DNA of 64,000 bases, from assembly GCA_015231825.1 (NCBI GenBank), contig JADGAV010000008.1, positions 1 through 64,000 of the forward strand, in the 5' to 3' direction. The DNA is from SAR324 cluster bacterium. Lineage in GTDB: Bacteria > SAR324 > NAC60-12. The translations under genes and the position numbers were made by a program. The notes under the pieces were generated by a model. The model was not told the origin of the DNA. It did not search any database and saw only the letters and a program-made list of their open reading frames with translations. Shown piece by piece: positions 54,675-63,751 of this stretch. The first letter of the stretch is position 1. Each line of letters starts with the position of its first letter.

Positions 54675-54842
54675 AAATGACACCCCATGGACAATTGTAT
54701 TGAAATTGCACTAACACATTCATGAAAAATTTACTGAAAATGCTCCAAAAAAACCGGCCTTCAGTGTTTGGCATGCCGTGTTATACGCCTGAAAATAGCG
54801 GGGTCAAGTCATATTTGAAAAATTATTAATTTTTTTTTATTT

Positions 54843-55601
54843 TTATTTAACTTCTCCAATATCGCCATAGAGAAATTGTAAAATTGACGTCATCGCCACA
54901 ACGGCGGTTTCCGTCCTGAGAATTCTCGGTCCCAGCTGGATTTCCTTCATTCCCAACGCGCAAGCCAGTGACAATTCCTCGTCGTGCAGTCCCCCTTCCG
55001 GACCAACTAAAATCCGATGTTGCAAAGAACAGGACGAGGCTTGTTTAAACCTATCCAGAGAAGTTCCAGACTTTGCATGCGATTCTGCCGAGAGTACCCA
55101 TTGTTGGGAAACGATCTCCAGCGATGAGAGAAGTTCTTTTAAATTTGAAAAAAGAAGTATTTCAGGGGGAATCTGTCGGCCGCATTGTTTGCAGGCTTCC
55201 TGGGCAATTTTTCTCCACCGCTCCAGGGTTTTTTCCTCCTGTCGTTTGGTAATGCTTCTTGCAGAAAGATGGGCGGTAAAAACCAGCAGGCGTTCTGCGC
55301 CCAGTTCAGTCACTTTCTGAATAATCCAGTTCAAAGATTTTTCCTTGGGCAGTCCAACCAAAATTTCCAGACTCAAAGAAGAAGGAGCTCGCACGGGAAG
55401 TTTATTTTTCACCTGAAAAGTCAGTCGATGTCGCTCAACCTCCTGCAGTACAACTTGAAAATGCTGTTTGCTTTGATCCTGCAATTCAATGAATTCTCCT
55501 TTTTTAACACGCCTGGAATGGATCAAATGCCGCGCTTCTTCCCCGGAAAGACAGGCCTGTTGTCCTTCCTCCAAACGACCGTCAAATAAAAAATATGACA
55601 T
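54843..55601 (-). CDS. rsmE: 16S rRNA (uracil-1498 N3)-methyltransferase
   Basis: A 252-residue SPOUT-fold methyltransferase. LSGEEARHLIHSRRVKKGE is the N-terminal PUA-like part, then VGLPKEKSLNWIIQKVTELG, ISLERWRKIAQEACKQC-like sequence (ERWRKIAQEACKQCGR), and the knot LVGPEGGLHDEELSLA with LGPRILRTETAV. It methylates U1498 of 16S rRNA at N3 in the 30S subunit. Length is normal. It is a housekeeping gene between the DmdA pair and the GntR regulator, with which it does not overlap. Confidence 0.96.
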   Translation of the reverse strand: MSYFLFDGRLEEGQQACLSGEEARHLIHSRRVKKGEFIELQDQSKQHFQVVLQEVERHRLTFQVKNKLPVRAPSSLSLEILVGLPKEKSLNWIIQKVTELGAERLLVFTAHLSARSITKRQEEKTLERWRKIAQEACKQCGRQIPPEILLFSNLKELLSSLEIVSQQWVLSAESHAKSGTSLDRFKQASSCSLQHRILVGPEGGLHDEELSLACALGMKEIQLGPRILRTETAVVAMTSILQFLYGDIGEVK

Positions 55602-55713
55602 GGATTCCTTATTGCCAACACTAGCGGGATTTTCTCAAAACTGCTTGAAAGAAAAGATGAACTGATCTGTTGACTGCCTGATTTCCGGCAATGAATTCAG
55701 AAGGCAAGGTAAC

Positions 55714-56367
55714 TTAAAAGGCCGACATCGAATGTTTCAATCCTCCTAGAATGTGGTCTTCGAGAATTTTCTGGGCACCTTTGGTATCTCTTTTCAAAAC
55801 GGCTTCAAGCATTTTCTTATGTTCACCTGCAGCAACCTGTCCGCGAAAAGTTAAGACCTGCATTTGATACCTGAGATACTTGTCAAAAATTGTTGCATGG
55901 AGGGAAAGCAAATTCCTCGAGTTGCAAGCCTGGATCATCGCTTGATGGAATTCCCAGTCGTATCGCTTCCATGTTTCCTTTTGTGACTGATCTCCGGAAA
56001 GCATGCGTTCTTCCGCTAACTTGAGCTTGTGATGGGCAGCCACTATATTCCCCTCCCATTCCGCATCCCCATTTTCAATGGAAGCCTTCAAAGCATGACT
56101 CTCCAGTAAAATGCGCAAATTGGCAATCTCAACCAGATCGTCTCTGGACACTGCTGCGACGAAGAACCCGCGCTGTTCCTCTGCCGAAACGAAGCCTTCA
56201 CTGGCGAGCCTGTTGAGTGTTTCCCGGAGGGTTGATACGCTGGCAGAGTATTGACGTTTGAGGGGACTCAGCTTCAATTTCATCCCCGGAACCAGGATTC
56301 CAAAGATGATATCGTGTTTCAATGATTCGTAGGTGCTGGAAGCTACAGTGTTGAGTGATTTTTTCAT
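55714..56367 (-). CDS. GntR-family transcriptional regulator with FCD ligand domain
   Basis: A 217-residue FadR-subfamily regulator. The winged HTH is at about 10-75 (YESLKHDIIFGILVPGMKL, LKRQYSASVSTLRETLNRLA, EGFVSAEEQRGFFVA). An all-helical FCD domain follows, with metal/ligand histidines in WEFHQAMIQACNSRN and the terminal AGEHKKMLEAVLKRD. I start at ATG 56367; in-frame upstream codons only add a basic stretch. It stands divergent from a Gfo/Idh gene, and the sequence TAATATCATATATT lies between them. Exact or near copies of that sequence recur in three later gaps, so this protein is the probable regulator of the sugar-related genes to its right. Confidence 0.9.
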   Translation of the reverse strand: MKKSLNTVASSTYESLKHDIIFGILVPGMKLKLSPLKRQYSASVSTLRETLNRLASEGFVSAEEQRGFFVAAVSRDDLVEIANLRILLESHALKASIENGDAEWEGNIVAAHHKLKLAEERMLSGDQSQKETWKRYDWEFHQAMIQACNSRNLLSLHATIFDKYLRYQMQVLTFRGQVAAGEHKKMLEAVLKRDTKGAQKILEDHILGGLKHSMSAF

Positions 56368-56748
56368 TTTTCCATATAAAGAAGCCCGCATCTTGAAAAG
56401 CAGTCCCGACAGGCCTGCAGACACGAAATATTATTCTGTTGTAAATCGGCGATTCATTTGATTCGCAGCGTAGGCCTCGGCTTGTTTATGGAATAAGGCC
56501 CAGGGAACGCCCAAAAGAAAATGATAGAGAGACTAAAATCGTAAGTTTCAATTTGTGAACGCTGATTATCATTTTGTTAAAATTTTTTCAAGATGCGAAA
56601 AATATAGTATTTAGTAAATAATCTCGTAAAATCATTATTAATATCATATATTACTAAAAAATCCCTTGGGAAAGCGAATATCGCAGCAAAGAAATTTTTC
56701 AAAGAATACGCTCCGTTCGCAAATCTCTCAAAAACAGAGGATCAAACC
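56368..56748. other. Divergent intergenic region with operator copy
   Basis: About 380 bases between the GntR gene and the Gfo/Idh gene, AT-rich from 56575 to 56665. It holds the operator-like sequence at 56639-56652. GAGGATC lies before the next ATG. No other structure was recognised. Confidence 0.4.
56639..56652 (-). promoter_or_regulatory. Operator-like 14-mer, copy 1 (probable GntR site)
   Basis: On the minus strand this reads AATATATGATATTA, identical to copies at 57867-57880 and 63691-63704. It lies about 100 bases before the Gfo/Idh start and 270 bases before the GntR start. Perfect recurrence of a 14-mer at gene-flanking positions within 7 kb suggests a binding site. GntR as the binder is inferred from proximity. 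Confidence 0.5.
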
Positions 56749-57792
56749 ATGAGAACTCCTATACAATTAGCAATTGCAGGAGCCGGACTGATAGGAAAGC
56801 GGCATATTGTTTCCATTGCTCACTGCAGCAATGTTGAGTTAACTGCGATTGTCGATCCAAACGAGATGGCCAGACTCCATGCCGAAGAGAGGGGTATTCC
56901 CTGGTACAAGTCTCTTTCTGAACTGTTTGAGTCGCAGGTTCCCGATGGCATCATCCTGTCAACACCAAACCAGGTTCATCTGGAAAACGGATTGGAATGC
57001 GTTGCTGCCAAATGCCCGATGCTGGTTGAGAAACCCTTGGCCAGTTCGGCAGACGAAGCATTGGTTCTTGTGAATGCGGCTCGAAAAGCCGGAGTACCGA
57101 TTTTGGTTGGTCACCATCGGCGTCACAATCCTATGATTCAAAAAGCTCGTGAAGTGATTGCAGACGGAAGACTGGGGCAACTGCGGACTGTGCATGCCAA
57201 TTGCTGGCTGTTCAAGCCCAACGAATTTTTTGATGAAGCCCCCTGGCGCAAGGAACACGGTGCGGGATTGATATCCGTGAATCTGGTGCATGATATCGAT
57301 TTGATTCGTTATCTCTGCGGCGATATCGTCAGTGTTCAAGCGCAGGCTGCCCCATCGATTCGTGGATACGAAAACGAAGATGTGGCCGTCGCGGCTCTCA
57401 GATTTAAAAGCGGGGCCCTGGGTACATTAAACGCATCGGACATGGTTGTGGCACCTTGGAGTTGGGAATTGACCGCACGAGAAAATCCTGCTTATCCGGC
57501 AACGGCCCAAAGCTGCTATCTTCTGGGAGGCAGCCATGGATCACTTTCGCTGCCAGATCTCACCCTATGGGAAAACAACGGAGACCGAAGCTGGTGGCAG
57601 CCAATCAGCACAACAACTTTTCCGTATCCGTTCTCGGATCCCTTGACAAAGCAAATCATCCATTTTGCGGCGGTCATATCCAGAGTCGAGGAACCACTGA
57701 TATCCGGTGAAGAAGGACTGAAAACTCTGCAAGTTATTGAGGCTATCCAGAATTCTGCAAAATCTGGCGAAACGATTCAGCTGGCCAGTTGA
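56749..57792 (+). CDS. Gfo/Idh/MocA-family oxidoreductase
   Basis: A 347-residue NAD(P)-dependent dehydrogenase. N-terminal Rossmann motif AGAGLIGKRH (11-20), EKPLASS (the conserved EKP loop), and GHHRRHNPMI, then HDIDLIRYLCG with the usual active-site His/Asp. Family members oxidise cyclic polyols, sugars or inositols, or act in sugar-acid breakdown. GAGGATC precedes the ATG. It is divergent from the GntR regulator and upstream of the second TRAP operon, so it probably acts on the imported carbohydrate or its derivative. The precise substrate is unknown. Confidence 0.93.
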   Translation: MRTPIQLAIAGAGLIGKRHIVSIAHCSNVELTAIVDPNEMARLHAEERGIPWYKSLSELFESQVPDGIILSTPNQVHLENGLECVAAKCPMLVEKPLASSADEALVLVNAARKAGVPILVGHHRRHNPMIQKAREVIADGRLGQLRTVHANCWLFKPNEFFDEAPWRKEHGAGLISVNLVHDIDLIRYLCGDIVSVQAQAAPSIRGYENEDVAVAALRFKSGALGTLNASDMVVAPWSWELTARENPAYPATAQSCYLLGGSHGSLSLPDLTLWENNGDRSWWQPISTTTFPYPFSDPLTKQIIHFAAVISRVEEPLISGEEGLKTLQVIEAIQNSAKSGETIQLAS

Positions 57793-57854
57793 TCTTTATG
57801 AAGCCCGATTAAATCGCAGGTCCTGACCCTTTTTTTCTGTGGCAGAAGTGCTGT

Positions 57855-57884
57855 TTGTCCAAATTTAATATATGATATTATAAT
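57855..57884 (+). promoter_or_regulatory. Predicted promoter overlapping operator copy 2
   Basis: TTGTCC (57855-57860, four of six matches to the -35 consensus) is followed after 18 bases by a perfect TATAAT at 57879-57884. The operator-like AATATATGATATTA (57867-57880) lies between and partly over the -10 box, an arrangement expected for a repressor such as a GntR protein. Confidence 0.45.
57867..57880 (+). promoter_or_regulatory. Operator-like 14-mer, copy 2
   Basis: AATATATGATATTA, identical to copies 1 and 3. It is located 75 bases after the Gfo/Idh stop, within the gap leading to the TRAP operon, and overlaps the predicted -10 box. Confidence 0.5.
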
Positions 57885-58287
57885 TTATATTTTATTTTTT
57901 TTAAAATAGATGTTATTTACTGTCAATTGTTTGAAAGTTGTTATTTCCTGCTTAAATGAGAGAATTGCTAAGAAAAAGGCTTTGCAACTCACAATCAGGT
58001 CAGAATTGAGCAACATTTATCAGACAAAAAACAGGTTGATTTATTAAGATAGTAATGTAAAACGAGTTCATCTGATCTTTATTGATCAAAAAACGGCTTT
58101 GTGGAATTAAACAGGACTACGCTTGCATCCCGGGAATGAAGATGTAAGTGTATTTTGATCGTTCCGGGATCTTTGCAGCCGAAAGAACCCAAATCACTGA
58201 TTCCATCTATTCAATGGGAATCTTTTTGTTAAATCGAGCTTCGTCCGAAACTGAAGCTGAAAATAACTTCTATATGAGGAGACAACA

Positions 58288-59286
58288 ATGTTTACTAAAA
58301 TGACTCGACGAATCTTCCTTTCAACAGTTGCCGCAGCATTGCTGACCTGTTCGCTGGGGATTTCCGTTTCTGCAGCAGAAAAAATCAAACTGAGAATGTC
58401 AACTCCAGCTACCGAGTCAGATTTTCGTTCACAGGGCCTGGCAACTGTTTTTGCGGATGGAGTGAGCGAATTTGCTGTTTATGAACCGCATTACAATGAC
58501 ACACTGTTCAAGCAAGGAACCGAGCTCGTCGCCATTGCCCGTGGAAACCTGGAAATGTCAATCACTTCAGCCCAGGAGCTCGCCAAACTGATACCTGAGT
58601 GGTCAATTTTCACAGCGGGATATTTGATGCGTGACCCGGAGCACCAGCGCAAGGTGTTCGAAGGTCCCATCGGAGAAGAAATGTATAAATTGGTCGAGGA
58701 TAAACTTGGCGTGAAATTGCTCTCAGTGATGTATTTTGGAACACGACAACTCAATCTGCGTGGTAAAAAGAAAATCAATACACCGGCAGATTTACAAGGA
58801 ATCAACCTTCGCATGCCGGGAACCGACGCCTGGCAGTTTCTCGGAAGAGCCCTTGGTGCTAATCCCACCCCGATGGCGTTCACCGAAGTTTACACAGGCC
58901 TGCAGACCGGTGCCATTGATGGTCAGGACAATCCATTACCGACCGACAAGGACAAGAAATTTTATGAAGTGACTGACCAGATCGTTTTAACAGGACATTT
59001 GGTGGACATGAATTTTCTTGCTTTCTCAAAAAAGGTTTGGGACAAGCTGAGCTCAGATCAGCAAGCTACCGTCAAAAAGGCGGCAATGGATGCTTCCGCG
59101 TCAATTACAGCAACCATTATTGACAACGAAGCGAAAATTGTTTCCTTCTTTAAAAGCGAAGGACTAGACGTCTATGAGCCTAATGTCGCTGCTTTCCGTG
59201 AAAGAGCACAGAAGATGTATTTAGAGTCAGATTTTTCCAAAGACTGGCCAAAAGGTCTGCTTGAGCGGATTAATGCGGTCAAGTAA
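58288..59286 (+). CDS. TRAP transporter solute-binding protein (DctP family), second system
   Basis: A 332-residue periplasmic protein with a Sec signal (RIFLSTVAAALLTCSLGISV, cleavage near 30). The DctP features are LQGINLRMPGTDAWQFLGRA (carboxylate-binding Arg) and FTEVYTGLQTGAIDGQDNP, the second a hallmark of DctP-type binding. It is clearly distinct in sequence from the protein at 39480, so the two import different acids. The neighbours (GntR, dehydrogenase, kinase, isomerase) suggest a sugar acid or similar substrate. Confidence 0.93.
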   Translation: MFTKMTRRIFLSTVAAALLTCSLGISVSAAEKIKLRMSTPATESDFRSQGLATVFADGVSEFAVYEPHYNDTLFKQGTELVAIARGNLEMSITSAQELAKLIPEWSIFTAGYLMRDPEHQRKVFEGPIGEEMYKLVEDKLGVKLLSVMYFGTRQLNLRGKKKINTPADLQGINLRMPGTDAWQFLGRALGANPTPMAFTEVYTGLQTGAIDGQDNPLPTDKDKKFYEVTDQIVLTGHLVDMNFLAFSKKVWDKLSSDQQATVKKAAMDASASITATIIDNEAKIVSFFKSEGLDVYEPNVAAFRERAQKMYLESDFSKDWPKGLLERINAVK

Positions 59287-59292
59287 GCAATC

Positions 59293-59775
59293 ATGATGTC
59301 CGTTTTGAATTGGCTTCAAAAACGAGCAGATAATGTGGCGGTGATTTTGCTCATCGCCATTTTTTTATCGTTCATCCTGCAGATTTTCAGTCGTTACGTT
59401 ATTCGGCAACCACTGGGATGGACGCTCGAGGCCTGCCTGTTAAATTGGCTCTGGCTGGTCTTCTGGTCCTCTGCGTTCACTGTCAAAGAAGAAGATCATG
59501 TCCGCTTCACTGTGCTCTATGACCATGTGCGTCCAGGAGTCCGAAAAGCATTCATGATTTTTTCAGGGATTTGTATTGCAACAGCTTTGGTTTTTTCTCT
59601 GCCTGCGACATTTGATTTCGTCACTTTCATGTCCATTGAAAAGACTTCTCTTTTAAAAGTCCGATTTGACTATGTGTTCAGCGTCTATCTCATCTTTTCC
59701 GTTGCCATCATCATTCGATACTTTTGGAGCATTGTGGGGATTGTGCGCGGACAAAACGTGGAGAAGACTCCATGA
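59293..59775 (+). CDS. TRAP transporter small permease (DctQ family), second system
   Basis: A 160-residue membrane protein with four hydrophobic helices, including AVILLIAIFLSFILQIFSRY and GWTLEACLLNWLWLVFWSS, as expected for a DctQ subunit. It starts seven bases after the binding protein stop and its own stop overlaps the ATG of the large subunit (ATGA), showing a single co-translated operon. Confidence 0.9.
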   Translation: MMSVLNWLQKRADNVAVILLIAIFLSFILQIFSRYVIRQPLGWTLEACLLNWLWLVFWSSAFTVKEEDHVRFTVLYDHVRPGVRKAFMIFSGICIATALVFSLPATFDFVTFMSIEKTSLLKVRFDYVFSVYLIFSVAIIIRYFWSIVGIVRGQNVEKTP

Positions 59776-61067
59776 GTCCCGCATTTTTAGTCTGCCTGGC
59801 AATTTTGTTTGGATTGTCCGCGCTGGGCGCTCCCATTGCCCTGGCAATGATTGTCGCGGCGATAACCTATCTCGGAATGATCGGCCAGGATCTCGCCTTA
59901 GTCTCTGAACAGATTCTTCAGGGTCTCTTCACCAGTTTTATCCTGCTGGCGGTGCCACTTTTTATCATCGCAGCCAACATTATGAATGCCGGCACGATCA
60001 GTGACCGGTTGCTGAATTTTTGCGTCGCTGCGGTGGGGCGTTTTCGGGGCGGCCTGGGACACGTCAACGTGGTTGCCAGTCTGATTTTTTCCGGCATGTC
60101 CGGATCAGCCATAGCGGATGCGGCAGGAATCGGCAAAATCATTATTCAGATGATGACCAAGGACGGCCGATATCCATTAGGATTCGCAGCCGCAATAACA
60201 GCGGCCTCTGCCACGATAGGGCCGGTCATTCCTCCCTCTATTCCGATGGTGATGTATGCCCTCGTTTCCGATACTTCTGTAGGATATTTATTTTTAGGAG
60301 GAATTACACCAGGATTGCTGATGGGACTGGTGCTGATGTTCATGGTGGCCAGGATTTCCAAGAAGCGAAATTTCGTTCTTGAAGCCCCCACTCCGCTTAG
60401 CGAACTGCCGCGAATCACGATCAATGCATTCCCTGCACTGATGATGCCGGTCATTTTACTTTTTGGCATTTATGGCGGAGCAACGACACCCACTGAAGCG
60501 GCTGCGGTGGCGGCTACCTATGCTTTTTTGCTGGCCGCTATTTTTTATCGGGCCATTTCACTGCGCGGCACTTATGAAATTTTCTCCAACAGTGCCCGAT
60601 CATCTGCAGCCGTTGGACTGGTAATCGGGGGAGCGCTTATTTTCAACTACATCGTAGCAGGAGAAAACATCCCTAATTCGATGGCAGCCGTCCTTGCAGA
60701 AATGGAAATGTCAAGGACTGCATTTTTTCTGATGGTTAATCTGCTGCTCCTCTTGCTCGGCTGCATATTGGACGCCACCACCATTCTTCTGGTGATTGTT
60801 CCTTTGTTTTTGCCTGCCTGTGGAGAACTGGGGATCGACCTCGTCCATTTCGGAGTCGTTGTAGTCGTGAACACAATGGTTGGATTGATCACGCCTCCTT
60901 ACGGAATCTTGCTGTTTGTCATCAACGCAACGACCGGTGCTCCAATGAAAGAAATGATCACCGAAGTCCTTCCTTTTCTTTTCGTGTTGATCCTTGCACT
61001 GCTGGCAATAACCCTGATTCCGGAAATCGTGCTATGGCTGCCGCGGGTGTTCGGCTACAAAGGATAA
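59772..61067 (+). CDS. TRAP transporter large permease (DctM family), second system
   Basis: A 431-residue polytopic protein with DctM landmarks: LLAVPLFIIAANIMNAG, SGMSGSAIADAAGIGKIII, GPVIPPSIPMVMYALVSD, and LITPPYGILLFVI near the end. I start it at ATG 59772, which overlaps the small-subunit stop; a reading from 59724 runs inside that gene and is not used. With the two genes before it, it forms a complete sodium-dependent TRAP importer. Its end is convergent with the PfkB kinase gene. Confidence 0.94.
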   Translation: MSPAFLVCLAILFGLSALGAPIALAMIVAAITYLGMIGQDLALVSEQILQGLFTSFILLAVPLFIIAANIMNAGTISDRLLNFCVAAVGRFRGGLGHVNVVASLIFSGMSGSAIADAAGIGKIIIQMMTKDGRYPLGFAAAITAASATIGPVIPPSIPMVMYALVSDTSVGYLFLGGITPGLLMGLVLMFMVARISKKRNFVLEAPTPLSELPRITINAFPALMMPVILLFGIYGGATTPTEAAAVAATYAFLLAAIFYRAISLRGTYEIFSNSARSSAAVGLVIGGALIFNYIVAGENIPNSMAAVLAEMEMSRTAFFLMVNLLLLLLGCILDATTILLVIVPLFLPACGELGIDLVHFGVVVVVNTMVGLITPPYGILLFVINATTGAPMKEMITEVLPFLFVLILALLAITLIPEIVLWLPRVFGYKG

Positions 61068-61173
61068 ATTTTTTTTTCTCCCGCGCACTCGACAAGCATT
61101 GAATGGAATCATCAGACCACTTTGATTCTCTCAAAAAGATTTGCCTAATTTTTCGGAATCCAGTTTTTCAGAA

Positions 61174-62118
61174 CTATGCTTCCCGGAAATGACCTTTCTC
61201 AATCAATTCAGCACCAAGGATCCCTTTCCCTCGCCTCAAAGTATTTGTGGCGAGCTGAATTGCTGTTTTGACCGAATCAAATAATGATACCCCCTGATTG
61301 AGAGAATGCAGCAGCGCTGCATTGAAAGCATCTCCGGCACCCACTGCATTAGCATTATCAATTCGTTCAGTCGGAAGCATTTGCACTTCAGCCCCAATTT
61401 CACCAAAAGCGGCACCTTCAGAACCCCTTTTGACCACCACTTGCGATGGTCCTAATTGCAGAAGGTGCTGGATAAGTTCCGTGACGGAATCACACCCATA
61501 CCAAAGGGATAATTCTGATTCGGTTCCGACCAAACAATCCACAGATCGCCAGGAATCCTGCATCTGCTCCTGCGATACATTGGCAAATAACCAGGGTCCC
61601 GGATCAAATGCCACTTTCGAACCTTGAGAACTGAACTTGACAAACAGATTATTCATTTCCTTGAGATCAGTCTCCGATGCCTGCCCGAATCCTGAAGTAT
61701 AAAACCATGAGGCATCTGATATGGACAGCGAGCGTTCCCATTCAACATTCTTTCCGGTAAAATAATGCCAGTGTGGAGTGCCATCCGGTTCCGCCAAAAG
61801 GACATTGGTGGCCGTGCTTTCCACAAAAGGGCCCAATAAACAGACCCCCGCATCGTCAAACCAGGTTTTGAGCAGCGCGCCAAAGGTATCGTTGCCCACC
61901 AATGTGTTCAGCAGGACGTTTTCACCGAGACATCCGAGAAGATATGCGGTTGCTGCTGTTCCACCGAGCGACGGTTCCAAAGGGTGTTTTAAAAAATGAA
62001 CGCTGCCGCGGTCCCAGGCTTCAACCTGCTGCCGGCCGCTTTGGTGGACATCACGCACGCGTATATCCATCACGGCGTTTCCTGCAACATGAATCAGATT
62101 TTTTTTAACGCTAGTCAT
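61174..62118 (-). CDS. PfkB-family carbohydrate kinase
   Basis: A 314-residue ribokinase-fold kinase: VAGNAVMDIRVRDVHQ at the start, SLGGTAATAYLLGCLGEN as the GG motif, VVKRGSEGAAFGE, and the catalytic NANAVGAGDAFNAALLHS near the end. It phosphorylates a sugar, nucleoside or sugar acid such as 2-dehydro-3-deoxygluconate. It is convergent with the TRAP operon and divergent from the citryl-CoA-lyase-like gene, and one operator copy lies in the shared 5' region. I infer that it phosphorylates the product of the dehydrogenase or imported compound. Confidence 0.88.
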   Translation of the reverse strand: MTSVKKNLIHVAGNAVMDIRVRDVHQSGRQQVEAWDRGSVHFLKHPLEPSLGGTAATAYLLGCLGENVLLNTLVGNDTFGALLKTWFDDAGVCLLGPFVESTATNVLLAEPDGTPHWHYFTGKNVEWERSLSISDASWFYTSGFGQASETDLKEMNNLFVKFSSQGSKVAFDPGPWLFANVSQEQMQDSWRSVDCLVGTESELSLWYGCDSVTELIQHLLQLGPSQVVVKRGSEGAAFGEIGAEVQMLPTERIDNANAVGAGDAFNAALLHSLNQGVSLFDSVKTAIQLATNTLRRGKGILGAELIEKGHFREA

Positions 62119-62564
62119 CGAATTTTGAGGAATCCAAGTCGTCTTTTATCGGTCCATTTTGCTATTTTGTTTCTACTGATCCAGATCATTTTCGAACCGA
62201 ATTGATAATTGAGTCCCGGAAAGAAGATTTTTGACCATCATCGCACTATTGATTTGACTCGGGACATTTTTCTGCTTGAGAAGTCGCAAACCTGCCACAA
62301 ATGCCATCACTTGAGCGAAAGCCAGCACCGGCATTGAATAAACGTTTTAAAAAATAAACTAAAATATGATATTTGAAATTTTGTATGATAATATTTGTGT
62401 TCAATGGTTTTTAAGAGCTGTGAGAAGTTACTAAATTCCATCACTCAGAACTTCATCAGTATCCGAAATTTGTAAAAACCCCGTGAATTCAATAAGCCGC
62501 TATTGAAATTCATCGTCTTTTGCTCATTTGCTTACAACAAACGGCAAGAAAGGAGCAAGTTTAT
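62119..62564. other. Divergent intergenic region with a degenerate operator copy
   Basis: About 445 bases between the kinase and the citrate-synthase-fold gene. AT-rich around 62340-62400, where a 12/14 operator match and a further TATGATAAT occur. A weak inverted repeat GTCCCG/CGGGAC is spaced near 62213-62265. No gene seen. Confidence 0.4.
62361..62374 (+). promoter_or_regulatory. Operator-like sequence, copy 4 (12 of 14 bases)
   Basis: AAAATATGATATTT differs from AATATATGATATTA at two positions and retains the central ATATGATAT. A second partial copy, GTATGATAATAT, follows within 20 bases. It lies about 190 bases before the citryl-CoA-lyase-like start and 240 before the kinase start. Confidence 0.4.
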
Positions 62565-63380
62565 ATGCCTGAAAGCCAAGACAGCCAAGAAATCCGCCAG
62601 TGGTGGCGCACCTCGATCATTGACATGGAGCCGGGTAAAATTGCTTTCCGCGGTCATCCGATTGAAGAACTGATAGGGAACGTATCGTTTCCCCAGATGA
62701 TCTGGATGATGGTGCAGGGGAAACTGCCTTCCGAAGCGGAAGCCAAGCTTTTGGAATGCGCGCTGGTAGCCGGTGTAGATCATGGACCACAAGCGCCTTC
62801 TATCGCTGCCGCGCGAATGGCAGCGACTTGCGGATTGGGCCTCAATAATGTGATGGCGACCGCGGTCAACATGCTGGGGGACGTCCATGGGGGAGCGGGT
62901 GAGCAATGTGCCCTGCTCTTTTATGGTATCGCCGACCTGATTAGTGAAGGGGCATCACTTGACAACGCTGTGTGTCAGGGCCTGGATCACTGGCGAGCCA
63001 ACTATGGTAAAATCGTTTCAGGATTTGGCCACCGCTTTCATAAACCAGTGGATCCAAGAGCTCCCCGTTTGATGGAACTGGTTCGCGAAGCGGCTGCAGC
63101 TGGTACGGTCAGCGGGTCATTTGCCGATATCGGAGAGTCCGTTCAGAAAGAACTCGGCCGTCAACGAGGAGACCGCCCCATCGCAATGAATATTGATGGA
63201 GCGACTGCAGTCATTTTCTGCGAACTGGGATTTCCACCTCCACTTTCTCGCGGGCTTTTCTGTCTCTCTCGCGCAGTCGGCGTTCTGGCCCATGGCTGGG
63301 AGCAGATGCAACAGGGAGGCCGGAACAAAGGCCCCATGCCACCCAGATTCCTTCCCAAATATGAACGCAAAGAGAGCTAA
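62565..63380 (+). CDS. Citryl-CoA lyase-like protein (short citrate synthase fold)
   Basis: A 271-residue member of the citrate synthase fold, much shorter than true citrate synthase (about 380-430). It keeps the three catalytic positions: His in GDVHGGAGE, His in SGFGHRFHKPVDPRAPR, and Asp in MNIDGATAVIFCELGFPP. This size and pattern fit citryl-CoA lyase, which cleaves citryl-CoA to acetyl-CoA and oxaloacetate, or related acyl-CoA lyases. AAAGGAG precedes the ATG at 62565, and an in-frame earlier start at 62520 is not needed. It is unusual beside a carbohydrate cluster; an aldol cleavage of a CoA ester made in the pathway is one possibility. Confidence 0.82.
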   Translation: MPESQDSQEIRQWWRTSIIDMEPGKIAFRGHPIEELIGNVSFPQMIWMMVQGKLPSEAEAKLLECALVAGVDHGPQAPSIAAARMAATCGLGLNNVMATAVNMLGDVHGGAGEQCALLFYGIADLISEGASLDNAVCQGLDHWRANYGKIVSGFGHRFHKPVDPRAPRLMELVREAAAAGTVSGSFADIGESVQKELGRQRGDRPIAMNIDGATAVIFCELGFPPPLSRGLFCLSRAVGVLAHGWEQMQQGGRNKGPMPPRFLPKYERKES

Positions 63381-63751
63381 CAAAGTTTTCCAGGCGAAGA
63401 ACGCTGCATCCATTAAGCAACTTTAGATTGCAGCTGTTTTTCTTTATTGCTTCTTCTCAACCACAATGCTTCTTTTGGGAAAACTCCTTCCTGAATACCG
63501 TTCCGGCTGCATGAATGCAGACCTAAATAAAATTCCAAAGAATACCACCAATTCGCAAGCATTTATTCAAAGCAAGATTTTTGATCAATTGCAGGGATAA
63601 AAACTCTTCGTTACGATTGATTTCGGCTTGCGGTGTGGAGACACTCGGAAATCGATTTTTAAGCAAAATTTATTTTATGGTATTATTTATAATATATGAT
63701 ATTATCGAATTTAAATGATTGATTTGCATTGACCTTATGAAGGAATTCAGA
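63381..63751. other. Intergenic region with operator copy 3
   Basis: About 370 bases before the next gene. The segment 63660-63720 is very AT-rich and contains an exact operator-like copy and a TATAAT at 63688-63693 that overlaps it. AAGGA lies just before the ATG at 63752. No reading frame or RNA gene recognised. Confidence 0.4.
63691..63704 (+). promoter_or_regulatory. Operator-like 14-mer, copy 3
   Basis: AATATATGATATTA, identical to copies 1 and 2, ends 47 bases before the sugar-phosphate isomerase start codon and overlaps a TATAAT box. This is the best-placed copy for direct transcriptional control. Confidence 0.55.

Larger units (their letters stand above)
57793..58287. other. Leader and intergenic region of the second TRAP operon
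   Basis: About 495 bases, very AT-rich in 57860-57910. It contains operator copy 2, a probable -35/-10 pair overlapping it, and an imperfect inverted repeat near 58127-58170 (ATCCCGG with CCGGGAT around a 26-base interior). GAGGAG precedes the dctP ATG. The long distance from the promoter to that ATG, about 400 bases, suggests an untranslated leader or a second promoter that I cannot see. Confidence 0.4.
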
